A stretch of 64,000 bases of DNA from Fasciola hepatica (GCA_948099385.1 CANUEZ040000117.1:1660001-1724000), one strand, 5' to 3'. Positions 22,526 through 35,540 are shown, counted from the stretch's first letter. The notes: generated by a model not told the origin, from the letters alone. Made by a program: numbers and translations.

Positions 22526-23361
22526 CAAGCGGCACACATGAATTGCTCTAAAGACCGACCAAAACAAGTTTTTACCCAGCCGAAGCCATGCTAGGTCATC
22601 CTCTGGGGCGAGAGGGGTGTAAACTTCACTGACATCGTCGTTGTAAGAATCGGAAACTTCTACCACCAAAGTCGACCCTATGGAGATCTTCGGACTGGGT
22701 GGCTAGCCACAGCTGCTCTCTTCGAGTGCCAATCATCCCTTTCTACCTCAAGTACCCATGTTTCGGTTCTTCGGTTTCTTTTGCTTTCCTCCTTGAGGGA
22801 ACCATTTTGTCAATTCCTTTTTAATGCAAACAAAATGGCTTCAAACAGTTTCGCCTTTATTATTCAGAAAAGGCATCCATTTTGGAGTACGTTTATACGT
22901 TTCCTCAGTTGTCGTGTTTTTTGTCCGTCATGTGGCTTGATGTCATACACAGCTGATACCACCAGGGATCCACGAACTTTGAAATCGTAGTCCTAGCTCA
23001 CTGGAATTTGCAAGCTGCAAGGAACTTTACCATTTGTATTTTTACTGGCTTTTCCACATACGACATACTCATTATCTCACCCGACTCCTAAGCCTAAGGC
23101 CTCCTTGTTGGAAGTCTTCCAGGAGAGGGCTTCTATAGTGATGAGCTGATCACACCCCCTATATCACCATTCTAGCTGTACTTTTCGAGCAGGCGACTAT
23201 TGCTAGCGCTGCTCCCGGCGGCTCTCCTTGACTCAAGCCGGTTTACGGTCTCTGTTCACAGGCCAAATGAGAATATGCGCGGTTGGCACTTCAAAGTTTT
23301 TTCTTTTTGACTTCCTCGACAAACTCAATCAAGGAAGCTGCGGGAATGTCCCCTATTATGC
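22526..23361. other. Unassigned, no gene recognised
   Basis: I see no domain or strong repeat within this window. Frames here are short and lack recognisable motifs. Confidence 0.5.
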
Positions 23362-23565
23362 TGGCAACCATCACACTTATTGGCACTCCATAAATGGACT
23401 TTGTTTCATCACTCCTAACCAAGCTGTTCGTAATTCGACAGTCAGCGTGTCATGCAATGTGGGTCCTCTCCGATCGTTTCTTTTTCTGCACTCATTGTTC
23501 TGCAGGTTTGCATAACACATCTTTATGGTTTGTGACTTTTGGTTTTCTGAGTACTAGAAAAGAAT
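23362..23565 (+). repeat. Dispersed repeat C, copy 1
   Basis: This matches 37309-37505 in the same orientation at moderate identity. Shared landmarks are aatcacca-a-ttattggc, cctaaccaagctgttc-/ccgaaccaagttgttt, gtcagc-tg, and gtgac/att-ggttttctg-gtactg. The element type is unknown, and neither copy has a recognisable domain beside it. Confidence 0.65.
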
Positions 23566-24436
23566 CATACCGGCTCTCTAAATGGCTGAGCCTGACGTGA
23601 TATTTGCTGGCGGTCTCCGTTTTTAGATTTTTGGTAGGAATTTTCCCCACTGATTAGATTCCGCTCCAATACACCACTTTTATCCACTTTTTAACCGTTA
23701 TCTTTGGTAGAAGTATCGCAAAATTTGATTGGTTAACCTTAGTATCTTTGAAAGCATGGCATAGTTCATGGCTTGAAATGGAGAGTTATCACTGTTAGTC
23801 ATTGGGGACTTGAGAAGTGTGGGAAAACCCGGCTTATTCTCAATGAACATGAAGGTTAACTAGTTCTTATCACTGGACCCAGAGTTTGAGCGGATAATAG
23901 TGGGAGCACAGTTTCGCCAGACTTGCACGATCAGCCAATCTGCCAACTTTACATACCTCGGGAGGTGTTTGCAATCGGGCCAGGCTCCAGCGGTAAGGGT
24001 ACTGTATAAAACTAGTTCTGTTTCGCAATTAGAAAAGCAGACTACCCAACGAATCCGTTAATAAGCCATGGGTAAGCACTCAAGTAAGTGAGCAAACGAG
24101 AAAGCGTGTCATCGATAAACAAGCGTAGGCGGTACTTGCGATCGAATGCAGTCCAGCTGGACCACTCAGCTGCTACCAGTAAACAAACGCGCTTTGCTCG
24201 GAGCCAGAGTCCGGTTGGTGCGAACAAGCCCTCCCCGGCAAAGTCATTGATGTGCGCAGTGCGCATGCATGTGCCATAGTAGCCGGCATCTAATGTTCGA
24301 TCAACAGGCTTACTGGCCTCGATGGTCTGACCCACAGTGGGACCAAACAACACAACCCAATCGAATAGAGCCCTCACAGTAGACGACAGGACGCCAAATA
24401 GGGCGTAACAGCGGCTTGCACAAAATCCTCCGAGAG
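23566..24436 (+). other. Unassigned, possibly a very decayed LINE RT tail near 23880-24010
   Basis: Around 23930-23990 the plus strand reads SANFTYLGRCLQSG, reminiscent of the F-x-YLG block that follows the RT active site in RTE/Jockey-type LINEs. No other RT motif can be aligned with confidence, so this is a weak hint. The minus-strand frame at 24042-24458 (138 codons) shows no known domain. Confidence 0.25.
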
Positions 24437-24713
24437 CTCCATGATAATAAAAACTCATGAAGCTTATTGATGGAGCACACCCACTTTAGTGTTTTGTATC
24501 ACTAGGCATTTCGCACCAATTGTTTTTTCTCGTTCAACGCGTGATCCTTCTACAACTCGCTTAGATATGCGTGACTCGCGTGCTCGTCTTTCTAACATCG
24601 TGAACCTGGTCCGTGTTTTGAGTCTTCGTGGCCACGTATTTTAAGATTACATATTTTCAAAGTTGTTCATTCCTTAATTCAGCATCGCAGAAACCGCGAG
24701 CCAATCTTGTTCT
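24437..24713 (+). repeat. 277-bp direct repeat D, copy 1
   Basis: This is identical, base for base as far as I can read, to 34847-35123 (offset 10,410). A further 15 bases on the left match with two differences, and about 12 bases on the right match weakly. No terminal inverted repeats or protein domain are visible. Confidence 0.97.
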
Positions 24714-26559
24714 GAATTTGGGAATGACAGTTGCCTACGCCTTGCTTTAACGAAAGAGGCAGTACTTTTGTTGGCTAACTTAAATCTAGGGCAAACGGGT
24801 ACTTGACCGAAAGGGAATAAAATGGCTGTAATCAGGATAGGAACTAATGCTTTTGGTCCCTGCGCGGTTTTGGGTACTTCTGATTCTTCGGACACAGCTG
24901 GCAGTTCCGTCGGTGCTAGCTCGTATATTCCCGAAAACATGCTCTCATGCCTGAGGCCAGTGCATCAGAAGTCGTATTTGATTATATGAAATACCACTGG
25001 AAGCATGAAAGGTAGTCTTTAAACATTCCCAGTGCTGTCTTTACTTAGTCTTCGCCTTTGTCTCTAACCAAAGAAGTAGCACCTGTCAGGCTCCTCAACC
25101 TCCATCTAGTGGTCACCATTACCCACTCACAGCTCAACTTCCGTCCCTGTCACAGAACTCTAGCATCTTCCATGACTGGCCTATACAACATTTGATACTT
25201 AGCCAGCAAAACTACAAACATCTGTGGATCATCCCAACTAATCACGTTGTTGTTGCTGCAAGTCGTACCCCATCCTTGTGCAGACTAGCTTTTTGTTGAA
25301 CATAAACCCCATTGAATAATCGCAGGCTGTGGTTGACTCTACCTCCCCCTGCATTTTTTGTCCCATGTAAACGGCATGAGGGTTCTGACTTCAGGGATAA
25401 GGCGAGTGTTAGCGCGGCACTTCTGCAAACATTCCTGGCCGTGACGGTCTCCCTGCACAGAGTTGACCACCAATTAGATATGACCACCAAAAAGTAGAGA
25501 TTGGCATAAAAAAGTGAGAAAAATACCCCACTGTTTTGTCTTCCAAGCACACCAGCCTGGTCACTTGTGACTCATGTCTCCGGGTTGCAGTATTGCTACG
25601 GATCGACTGGTGTGGTTGACCTATTCCCAACGCGGCTTGTTACATGCGGTCCATGTTTCGGCCGGGGCGTGGGAGCTGTGGTCGCCCACCAAAAGCAGCT
25701 CTGCCTTCTCTGACAGCCAGATACCTGACTGTGATAAAACCATTAAAAAAATAAAATAAAAACGTCTAAAAATATGTGGATCATTCTTGGAGCGCCACGT
25801 GCTGGATGCCAGTGGTTGTGTATCGTGCTACCTCCCTACCTGAAGCAGGCCCCTGTGCCGCCTACCATGCGCACCGAATGTAGGTCGTTGGAGTTTGTTT
25901 CCCTGACGAAAATTCGGACCCATCTCATTCCCATTTCTCACGGCTCTCCAAAACCAGTCCTCACATGGGTGTTTTCCTGGTTTGCATTGCGATAACGACG
26001 AAAAGGACACCGCGATAACCATGCAATCATGTCTACGTCCGATTTCCTTGATCATACTCGAGCAAATCTCAGTACGATAGCACCATCGGGTTAGAGCATA
26101 GATGAACTCACGTTAACGTTCCAAGGCACGTGACCGATTGCCTCTAATGTATCACCTCTGTCACCCCAATAGTTTCTTCTATTTTAAGGCTCCTCAGAAA
26201 CTACCCAGTATAGAATAACCACTATGCTGGAAGAGACAGTAACAGCAAAGGGCTACGCTAACAGTGTGCCAGTCTCACTCGCTCACAGTCTGATATTTCA
26301 AACCTATCTTATCGCCTCGTTGCCAAACTGCTTTCTGTGTAAGCGAACGGTACTGGGGGTTATCATTTCTAACTGCTCTAAACCGTGAGACCCTAGGTCT
26401 TTCATTAGTATCCGAGCGATGCCGTGCCAACGTGCAAAATCATAAATCCTTTGGGATGCATACACCGTTACCAAACTAGTGTACGCAACTCCGTTAGCCT
26501 GCAGCAGTATAGCACAAATCCACCACGAGCCTATTTTTAATTAGAATATGGAGTAGGTG
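24714..26559. other. Unassigned, no gene recognised
   Basis: Several frames of 60-100 codons overlap on both strands around 25240-26050 without a domain. Overlap on both strands is typical of noise. I see no repeat partner in the window. Confidence 0.5.
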
Positions 26560-27640
26560 CCATTGTCTGCTCAAATGAAACTTCATCCATGCTTCACTCA
26601 CACAGACCTAACCAGTCCATTATCTATTGTCTTTATATATCATCATAACCCAGAGCTGGAACCACGTCCAGACTGCAACCCCGTTTTATTTCAGGTCTGT
26701 TGTCTCCCACTATCGCAGTCGCCAAACCGGATAACCATGGACGCCACTTTGACTCGTACGGACAAAGACTCAAATAGAACCTACCATGGCAACTGGGACC
26801 GAAATCAAGCCACCCGACAAGAAATACTCCCAACTGCTTATTAGATCATTCAGCTTTTTCTTAAACAACCAACACACATTCCAGTTCATGCGCATCTTGC
26901 TAATATACCACCACACCCAGCCGATTGACCGACACATACTTTGCCCTGCTAGACGAAAGACACCCATATGATGTCGTACGTTACCAGAAACGACGCTGAA
27001 TATCACTGAAGGCAAATGCCTCAACATATATATATATATATATATGTCAGTGAAACAGCATAATAACTCTCAAGTCCATGCGGAGATTTCACACTTTATT
27101 ATCCGTTACCACAGTCCACCTTTCCTCCGAACCGTAGCCGGTTGGAAATTGACTCTCCACTCATTCCACTTGTTGAGCTCCGGTAAATCCGACATTCAGG
27201 GTCTACATCGTCCTCATGGATCGCTATCCTCTCCGCATGCACCGACTTTCTCGAGAACAATTCCTTACAATTTTTTTCCTTTTTTTCTTCCTTTTCTTGT
27301 TCAAAATTTACTCCATCTGTAGAACATCAGCAGGCCTCCGTTTCCCCAGCTTGCATCATTCTCGTTCGTAATGCGTCCTTGACACTGCGCTAACGGTTTT
27401 TCGACATATCCACCGCCCAGCCCGGATTCGAAACCGATTTGAAACTGCCGCGCAAACCATTAGTAAAATGATCCATTCAAACTGTTGTTGGCTATGTCCA
27501 TCTATCGCTGATACTCTCGGCTTTCATACTTTGAATTTGTGAATATTCCACCTTATTGAGCAACGTGTCACACCATGCTCATGCGCTAGCGCGTGCGTCT
27601 CGACCATGGCTGAGAAATATACCATTATCATCATCATGCT
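26560..27640 (+). mobile_element. Probable LINE 3' UTR fragment ending at a Pao gag
   Basis: The right end reads gaaatataccattatcatcatcatg at about 27615-27640. It closely resembles the 3' ends of the LINEs at 45848 and 55625. Upstream sequence is C-rich and non-coding like those UTRs. The left limit is a guess. A (TA)n tract lies at 27026-27045. The end abuts Pao Gag sequence. Confidence 0.5.
27026..27045. repeat. (TA)n microsatellite
   Basis: This is a simple alternating A-T tract of about 20 bases. Confidence 0.95.
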
Positions 27641-27644
27641 TGAT

Positions 27645-29410
27645 CGTAAGAATGTTACTGTTTCTGCCCTACGGACACTGGCACCAGAAGAGCTGTGGTT
27701 ATTCACTAGGCAGCACTCAGCAGATAGGGATAATCAAAGAGATATGGGTAAACAGGTCTTTGGATATAAAGTGGACAGTGAGACAGACTGTACTGAATGG
27801 GAAAGTTCCTAGCAGTTCATCAAACAAAGTGTACCAGTTTTGACGCCGTCTGATCTTCCTGGAGTGGAATGAGCCACCTCTGAATGGTGACTTGGACAAT
27901 ACTGTCAGTGTGTCAAGCTGCTAAAAACCTTCACGGAAGCTAAGGCGACAGATAAGGAGAAAGAGCTGATATATCTAACCCACTATTATCGACGGTAGGC
28001 TCATGATGCTATCGATGGTTGTCCTATGCCCAACCCATGGCAAAGCTATACGGAAGCTAGGGAGGTTCTGAGAGACATGTTGGTGAATCGCCTAAGATAG
28101 ATCAAAATTTGATCAACGGTGTTTTGTTTGAAGCCCAGCAAACCAAGGGCATCGCCAACGTTATGTCCAAACTTGCACTAGAAATGCGAAGTTGCTCCTT
28201 CTCCCTGTACATCCTGGGCTGCAGGTCTGACTTTGAAGCTCTGCATACATTGGAGATAACAGTTTTTTATCTACCAACCAAACTATTGGGCCGCCGGACC
28301 AAAGGAGCGCAACAAGTAGGCCGCGGAGTCCATTGAGTTGCTCTTGGGACTTGACGGATTACTTGGGCTGACAGGCAAGAATAGCCCGGCCTAGATTCGG
28401 CTGACTTGTACGTGATAACTATAAATCAGCCAAGCCAAGTGGCAGTCGAACAGGAAGTACTGCAAGGTGTTAAGTTATTCATCAATCTTGGGCAAACACG
28501 TGTACCTTCTTGCGTGAGGGATTTATCTTGCTGGGCATCAAGACTGGCTACACAAACCACAGAATACAGACTGCCCAAGATTCCTCGGGGCTGCAATAAG
28601 TGGACCTCGAGAAGTGGCTGAGGCACCAGGAAAGTGTTTCAAATGCTATCTTAACCCCCACCAATCGGAGACTTGCTGCATGAAGGTGGGGACGACAAAG
28701 AAGGGAGCACGAGCAGACATCAAGGCCTGGTGAACTGGGTGAGCACATCACCATCGGCGGGAAATCCGGGGCCTGACTCGCCCAGTACTGCTGTCCACTC
28801 AGAGACCAGTTTGTTCGGGCTGTCGCTGTAGGGGTGGTGACTACTAGTGGGGTGACCAAAGCAATAGCTTTCGCGGACAGAGGATTCGATAAGACATTTG
28901 TGAGGGAGCGCCTTGCGAGGAAACAGCAACTTGAGAGAATCAACACTTCACTAGAAGTTGGCGCGGTAAGTGGGACTCAGGTGGAGACTGCGGGTCGCGT
29001 GCGGTTGCAACACGTCTCTCTCGACAACAGTAAACATGTCGATTCAGTAGAGGCGCTCATTTTGGGGGATCTGTGGATGCCAGCGCCGAAGTCAGTAGGT
29101 TCGAATTTATCCAGACGGCCTCAGCTCTAGGACACAAAGACGGCGAACCGGAAGGATGACGAAGCAGATTTTGCTCTCGACTGTGAAGCGCCAGAAGTGT
29201 TTTTCGTGCCGGGCCAGGGCGCAGGAGGTTGCGGGGCTCCCCGTGCGGTACGGGCAACATTCGTTTGGATACTATACAGACATACAGGAGGCGGGTTCTA
29301 TTGGTAAATTTTGCGTCCACGAGAAAATAAGACAAGGAGCAACGGTCGCACCTTCCCTCCGATCTTGAAAGCAATAACGAATTTTATTACGGGCGATAAC
29401 TTGAACTGAA
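27645..29410 (+). pseudogene. Pao gag and protease, plus strand, broken
   Basis: This is a long Pao copy. The Gag N-terminus reads APEELWLFTRQHSADRDNQRD near 27680-27745. The core KLLKTFTEAKATDKEKELIY is near 27915-27975, then AHDAIDGCPM and EAREVLRDML to 28090, and INGVLFEAQQTKGIANVMSK from 28110. A zinc knuckle at 28635-28676 fits CX2CX4HX4C (C-FK-C-YLNP-H-QSET-C), so it is intact. The protease region at 28834-29130 reads TKAIAFADRGFDKTFVRERLA, with the DSG triad altered to DRG, followed by TQVETAGRVRLQHVSL. Near 29165-29280 the linker reads ILL--CEAPEVFFVPGQ. Several stops and frameshifts occur. The copy resumes with RT at 30430 after inserted LINE ends. Confidence 0.85.
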
Positions 29411-29419
29411 TTGGAGGAG

Positions 29420-29990
29420 GAAAACTCATCAATCAAATTGTGACGGCTGGACGGAAACTGAGATGGATTTTAGCTGTGACGTCAACCGAGGCCTTTATTT
29501 CAACAACGCATGACAGAATTAGAGGTGGTATTGAAAGCCTAATAATGTTATTACCGTGATCTGTTTTAGAGAAAGGAAAAGGAAGTGCATCCTGAAGGGG
29601 CTGTCAAATAATAAGGCTCAGAACGGTTATAGAGCGCTGTAAGGGATGTTATTGAGGAGTAAGGTGAAGGCTGCAAATATTGTTCATTGTACAGGAATTT
29701 ACGAGTGATAGCCGTGATTAGTGGGATAACCAACGTTTGAAAAGTATATGTTGTCAGGCATAGAAGGGGTAAGTAGTTATGGTGACACAGGCTTGTATCT
29801 GCCGCGAGCACGGTAATCGACGGGGTCGAGGCGAGCCGTACAGCGGAGCGGACGCGATGAACCGGGTAGCCAGAAAATCTGAACCTGGCAACACTCAAGC
29901 GGTGTTATTGGGTGAAGCTGGGAGTACGCTTGACGCCCAACCTGAAATACACTTCAAAATTACCTGCAGCGGGTAAACTGCTCTTTGATG
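29420..29990 (-). mobile_element. LINE 3' UTR fragment, minus strand, inside Pao
   Basis: Read on the minus strand, 29985-29890 contains cttttgaagtgtatttcaggttgggcgtc-agcg. It corresponds to the conserved block in the 3' UTRs at 44335-44360 and 53485-53520 (ttttcaggttgggtgtcc-gcgcacggtcag). The block continues with cccagcttcaccca, like the ccacccacyagcaccgg that follows in those copies. The fragment ends near 29490 at a gaaataaag motif. It is nested in the Pao copy 27645-32330, opposite to it. Confidence 0.6.
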
Positions 29991-30361
29991 TCCCCTTGAT
30001 GAACTATTCTCTTTTCTTCTTTTTCTTCGTTTTTTAACAAATGTCCTTTGACTTTGCTGGAATTCCCAAAGCTGTGGTCATTTCCGTCACTATTCACGCA
30101 CAAAGTTCCTCGTTTAACCGACTCCAACAAACATCAGCGAAATCGTCCATCTGGCCTTGACCGTCAACTTAGCCAGGCATTATTTCCGTTTTAGAACACC
30201 CCATCACCCTCGGTAATACTCTTCGCACACGTGTTATACCATTTTAAAAATACCGATTCTGACATCACTTGAATCATCTTATCTTGCACTCTCGCTTGCT
30301 TCGGGCTCATCTGAAATATACCACCATTACCATTATCATTATCACTATTATTGTCATTACC
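29991..30361 (+). mobile_element. LINE 3' end fragment, plus strand, inside Pao
   Basis: It ends at 30311-30361 with gaaatataccaccattaccattatcattatcac, which is the 3' end type of the LINEs at 45848 and 55625 with an expanded ATT/ATC tail. Just upstream, cttgaccgtcaacttagccagg near 30155-30178 resembles the cttgac...cgccgggcg piece in the other 3' UTRs. It lies between the linker and RT of the Pao copy. Confidence 0.6.
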
Positions 30362-30429
30362 TTGAGGTGATAAGCTTGCGTTGGCTTTGGTACAAAAGTA
30401 AACCAGAGGCTTGCAGAGTCATTTTGGAG

Positions 30430-32330
30430 TGCTGCTCCTTTAGAGTAAATAGGCCGACTTCTTTTGGAACGACAAGAAGTACTTACTCCACAGACTGCTG
30501 CAATTAAAGGAGAAGTTTCATCACGATGAGCTCCTTTTTGAGCTGTACCCAGAGGCTGTGATGCGCAATGGGAAACTCGGCTGCACAGAAAAGGTTGTTA
30601 CTACCTCTCACGTCGGAGAAACTGTATGGTACTTGCCACTTCTTTCAGTTTTCAACAGTAAGTACGAAAATCCAGTTGTTGTTCTCAACTGCACTATCAA
30701 ATTACAGGGAATACCACTAAATGAATAAAACGGGGATGAGGCTGGAAAGCCTTGCCGATTGAGGTTTTGTGCCGTCCAAGATAGGTGGAACGGTAGTGTC
30801 GGTAGACAAAAGTTTATGTTTCTGCAAGTGAAGGCACCATTTAAAAACATAACATAGTGGTGGGACGGGAACGATGTGGAAAGATGTGTGGTAGAATACA
30901 GGATGACTGCTCGTCCATTGCGGGCAATGTCACTCCCCTTTGTGCCAACTGTGCTTCAAAGGGGACCACAGTCAGGTGCACAGTGTCGGCCAGCCGGGAA
31001 GTGGCAGACAGCGCGGGCATCAATTTCCAAGTAGACGAATTTCCTCAGGTCGTTTAAAGAGATAGGTACGGCCGTAATCCACTTGGTTGGGTTGAAGGAA
31101 TTATAAAAGGGCGGATCTTAGCCCAAGAAATCGATACCAACCGCGCCCGAGGGTGCTAGAGGTGGGTCCGGACCGTGAGGAAGCAGATGAGGCACGAGGA
31201 GTCAGTGGGTCAGCACTGCCGATGGAACTTACCCCGGGGATACGCTGAACTGCGGAGGAGGGTGAGTTTGCTTTCGAGGTGATCATTACTGGTCTTCCAG
31301 TCAAAAGCAGAGGAATTCTGTCATCAATCTCCATTTCGTACGATCCACTTCAGTTAGCTTCTCCTTGGTTGCTTCTTAAAAAGTTTTGCCACAACAGTTT
31401 TGCAGAAGGAAAGCCGGTTAAAGCCGACCCCTTTAACCCATGGGCACTTTAAACCTGCTGAGGTCTTTGATCACCCTCAATGAGCCAGGGAAAATGCGAA
31501 TCCCGTGAAGTCCGGCTGTGGGTGAAAAAACGTATCAGAGGTGCGCATATATTCTCAGGTGTGTCAGAAGTGGGCTACGTAGTGGCAGCATATGGCAGCC
31601 AGATGGGTGCAAGTGGGCATAGAAAAATCGGATTGTTGTTCGCCAAGGCTAGATTTAACCTGATAAAAAGGAGTTCATTCCCAGTTTGGAACCGATCACA
31701 GCATTATTTTCTGCGACAGTAGCCAATGGGATGGAACTCCGCCTGGCTGGATCATCTTAAAAACTAAATTTGTGGACCGCTTCTTCTGCTGCACTTTATT
31801 ACACCTGTAATACACGCACCAAGTTCAGTAGTTTTGTGTGAAAAGGATTAAATTCTATTCGTGAATCAGCCAGCGTAGGTCAACGGAGTTACGTGAAGTC
31901 ATCTAAGAGCCCTGTAGAATAATGCCCACGAGGCCACAAGGAATTAGATACGTCGTTCGATTGAAAGAATGGACGAAGGTTTCTGAGTCTGTCCGGAGAG
32001 GGTCGCCCGTCGCAACATCTGCCCAGTTTGTGCGACACAGACTTAGAACCGAAACGTGTGGTAATGGCAACCAATGTCACCCATGGTGACGACATCACAT
32101 CCTGAATGGTTGAAAATATTTCATCTTTAAGCTCTACACATTTTATTAACGGATTTTGGATTACTCCTTCTCACCTCATTCTTACCGACATTGTTTTGTG
32201 GTCGTCACTCTCTCTACGATCAGGGCGCTTACTCCTTCCTTTCGTGGTCAAGCTCTCTCGCCGAGATAACTTTATGGACATTTGGTATGACAGAATCGCA
32301 GTGACCCAGGATAACTTGTTTTAATACAAT
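30430..32330 (+). pseudogene. Pao RT, RNase H and downstream pol, plus strand, broken
   Basis: This is the second part of the Pao copy beginning at 27645. RT starts with LFELYPEAVMRNGKLG and VWYLPLLSVFN near 30530-30660, then VVLNCTIKLQGIPLNE. Near 30820-30960 it reads FLQVKAPFKNI, WWDGNDVERCVVEYRMTARPL and LPFVPTVL. The YxDD block should lie near 31030-31060 but is not readable. The connection has SRGILSSISISYDPLQLASP at 31309-31368, and RNase H has AHIFSGVSEVGYVVAAY and LFAKARFNLIKRSSFPV at 31540-31690. Further downstream YTRTKFSSFV and YVKSSK-P lie near 31815-31920. The catalytic residues are mostly replaced. It fades out around 32330, and I see no clear integrase. Confidence 0.8.
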
Positions 32331-34831
32331 CCGGTTTCTCTTTTCTGCTCATATTGACGGACCTTAGATGGGAAGTTTGCTTGCGTTATCCTTTGGCCGT
32401 CTATCTAGGGGGATTTTTTGTTGGGTCTGGTCAAGTGCCTGGGGCACAAGACAGGTACTTCCTACTTATTCTCTTTGGCCAATTTTCCTTTTAGTAAAGA
32501 ATTTTGTCCTCATTTTGCCTACCTTTTTTAGCTAGATAGTGGCTGCGACCTACTGCCAGTGGCATGGTCGTTACGTACTTATATTTTAGTTCGCGCGCGG
32601 CACCGGAGAATTTGCGGAGTGCTATCGTTTTAATGTTGGTCTCGCATCGACCTGGGCTATGTGTTGCTTTTAGACTCCGAGGTGCTATCCAGAACGCACG
32701 AATTTAAGTATTGCGTGGATTGGACACTAACTCGGTAAACTGGTTTCATCCTGACTAGCATTTCTAATTTTTGTTAGATACATGTACATTGCTGAACTGA
32801 CAGCGCATCTTCCACTCTTGGACCATAATGTACGGGGTTTGTGTCATGATGCAAGGGATTCAAAATCAGGCGGATTTATTTACTAATATCAGACCAGGAA
32901 ATGACTTGAAAATTGGTCCGATACTCTACAGTGAACTGAAAGGAGGCAGAGAAACGATGGGATATGTTCAACGCAAATACAAACATTATTTTTGGGTACG
33001 CTACTCTGAGGGAAGAAAACTCTAAGAAGGGAATAAGGGGGGCGTGTTCAGGTTCCGCCGGAGAAACCTAGCCCAGTTCTAATGGAATGTTTGTTAGGAG
33101 CAGGTGGGAGAGAGAATAAATTTAACTTGAGTTCAGTTGCAAAACTGCAGATAACTTTACCTGGGGGAGATAACGCGTAACGGTCTTAGCAATTCGGCAT
33201 CGTCCTGGCATAGTAAGATATACCGGCGAAAGCCACCTGTGGTACAACTTTCGCTAGCAATTTTGGACCGCTGCCCAAAGAGCAGCAATAAGGGCCACCG
33301 ATGGGTTCATCTGGTGCCATCAGCAGAACGCAGTCATAGGAAAGCAGCCAATGCCACCCCACTGGCAGCGCAAGTAGCCTAGGGAGGGTGGCCGTCCTCG
33401 GAGACAGGCGTTTATTATTTTGGCCCTCCCACGGTTGCGAGGAGTAAGACCACAGGGAAGAGGTTCGGTTTTTTAATGGCTTGCTTGCAGACAAGGGAAA
33501 TCCATCTGAAGGTGGAGCTTGGTGAACACTGAGTAATTTCTGCCGGCATTAAAACTCTTTGTTGGCAGAGTAGATATGTCTACCAACTCCCATTCAGACG
33601 ATGGACCGGAGTCCGTCGGAACCCGGAAGAAAGTCGAGAGTGGCGACGCTTGGACAAAGTTCATGGTCCGAACAAAACTGACACTGGAGGAGCGAGCTGG
33701 CCTTTCAAGCCTATGCACACAGTCCATCGTGGGGTGTATGTGAAAGGCTAATACCTCCACAAGGGGATTTTACTGACCCGGAGGGTACAGCAACTTTCGG
33801 ATAACAAGACTTTGAAGTCAGGAGAATCTTGAAAAATAGGCTGGTAATATTCCTTCATTCCCAGTAACACCTGTGCACTAGCCGACTCTAGACGACTTAG
33901 TAACGCGTGGACCCAGCGAAGGCGGGAGGCTGTCAATGACAGAAGGGAGTTTCTACCTTCAGGGGGAAACACAAGCCGTCTATCTTGAATAGGCTTTTTG
34001 GAGACGATGGAAGCGAGAATACCTAAGACCTCTACGGCCCAGGCAAAAGCGAATCACCAATGAGGCCGTTTTGGTTAGGTCACTCAATGCTCCTAACTGA
34101 TGTACGCACACAGAGAAGAATAACCAGTCATAACTAACAAAAAGTGTAGAGCTGACTCCAATGGGCGTGTGTGTATTGTGGAGGAGAAAAAGCTCAACGG
34201 GGTTTATGTTAAAGACGTCAGAAAAGTATCTACACCAGGGTGGCGGCGGACTATATGAAGCAGGAAATTCAAAAATCTGTGAAACTAATCTTGGCATTCT
34301 CATGTACAGTAAAAATTCTTGCATATTAATACATGAAATTTGTACACAAAATGGGGTATACAATTTTCCCGATTGGTGTCGAATTCCACTTTATCGCCAT
34401 TATCTACAGATTTCAAGTGGTACTTGACTTATAGGAAAACGCCAGTGCACATCAGAATTGTTTTCCCCGCGCAATTATTCACACACACACTATCTCACTT
34501 GCACATCCCTAAGCTTGGGTATTTGGCTGCTCGACACTCAATAAATTCGGAACACATCCTCATTTCGCAACTTCGGTCTGCTGCTGTACACTATACTATT
34601 CGTTTTGCTTGTGAACTGTCGGTGAGAAGGAGAACTAATGAGCTGGCATTCCTAATGAAATACAAGACCATGTCTAGTACTGTTGTGAGCAGACTTAAGA
34701 TGCTATCAGTGGTAGGTAGGCACAATGACTGCAGAGCTTAAGAAGAAAGGAGTAACCAATGCTTTGATTTCAAACCTTTGATTCCACTAACATCGGACAG
34801 ATGTTTTGGGTGATGTAAAAACTGATTTCGA
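32331..34831. other. Unassigned, no gene recognised
   Basis: The first few hundred bases could be a decayed Pao integrase and 3' end, but I cannot show it. Minus-strand frames at 33186-33494, 33473-33760, 33748-33972 and 33980-34363 are open for 75-127 codons without recognisable motifs, so none is called as a gene. Confidence 0.45.
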
Positions 34832-34846
34832 AAAATCCCCCGAGAA

Positions 34847-35123
34847 CTCCATGATAATAAAAACTCATGAAGCTTATTGATGGAGCACACCCACTTTAGT
34901 GTTTTGTATCACTAGGCATTTCGCACCAATTGTTTTTTCTCGTTCAACGCGTGATCCTTCTACAACTCGCTTAGATATGCGTGACTCGCGTGCTCGTCTT
35001 TCTAACATCGTGAACCTGGTCCGTGTTTTGAGTCTTCGTGGCCACGTATTTTAAGATTACATATTTTCAAAGTTGTTCATTCCTTAATTCAGCATCGCAG
35101 AAACCGCGAGCCAATCTTGTTCT
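34847..35123 (+). repeat. 277-bp direct repeat D, copy 2
   Basis: This is identical to 24437-24713. It lies about 420 bases upstream of the Gypsy integrase at 35541, but nothing ties it to that element. The sequence has no coding capacity that I recognise. Confidence 0.97.
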
Positions 35124-35540
35124 ATATTTAGGATTCGCACTTAGCTGCCCATTGGCCAAAAGGAAGTTACTACGAGAGGTTTGATATGTCGGCTGAACGT
35201 CGGCTGGAATAGCTGGCTTCCGGTATTATTTTGGTGACAGTTGCACGTGGATGCCGAAGAAATTTCTTTATTTTATGCGGGGACAGGTCCCCACCCTCAT
35301 GTTCGATGGTGCAACTCTACGCGTGATTTGAATGCAAGCACTGCCGAAAAACCTTCCAGCTAGCTTAGCTGCTTTTGGGGATAAATCTACCTGAGGCCAA
35401 TAAGCGGAATTCACTGATCAATACATGCACTTGCCTAATCCTTTGCCTAGCACAGCCAGGGATCCCAACCTAAAGCATGACAACAATATGGAACGTTTAC
35501 CTGAAAGGGAATATCTCAAAGTACTTCTCGTCCACTAGGT
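35124..35540. other. Unassigned 5' flank of Gypsy relic
   Basis: The interval may hold the end of a Gypsy RNase H region, but I could not read a motif in it. Confidence 0.3.

Noticed and set aside
24042..24458. Minus-strand open frame of 138 codons as a host gene
   Set aside because: It has no recognisable motif, and overlapping frames exist on the other strand. It ends just inside the 277-bp repeat, and nothing suggests splicing.
24080..24460. Possible tRNA or other small RNA gene in the unassigned stretches
   Set aside because: I found no convincing A-box/B-box pair with cloverleaf pairing by eye. A covariance search would be needed.
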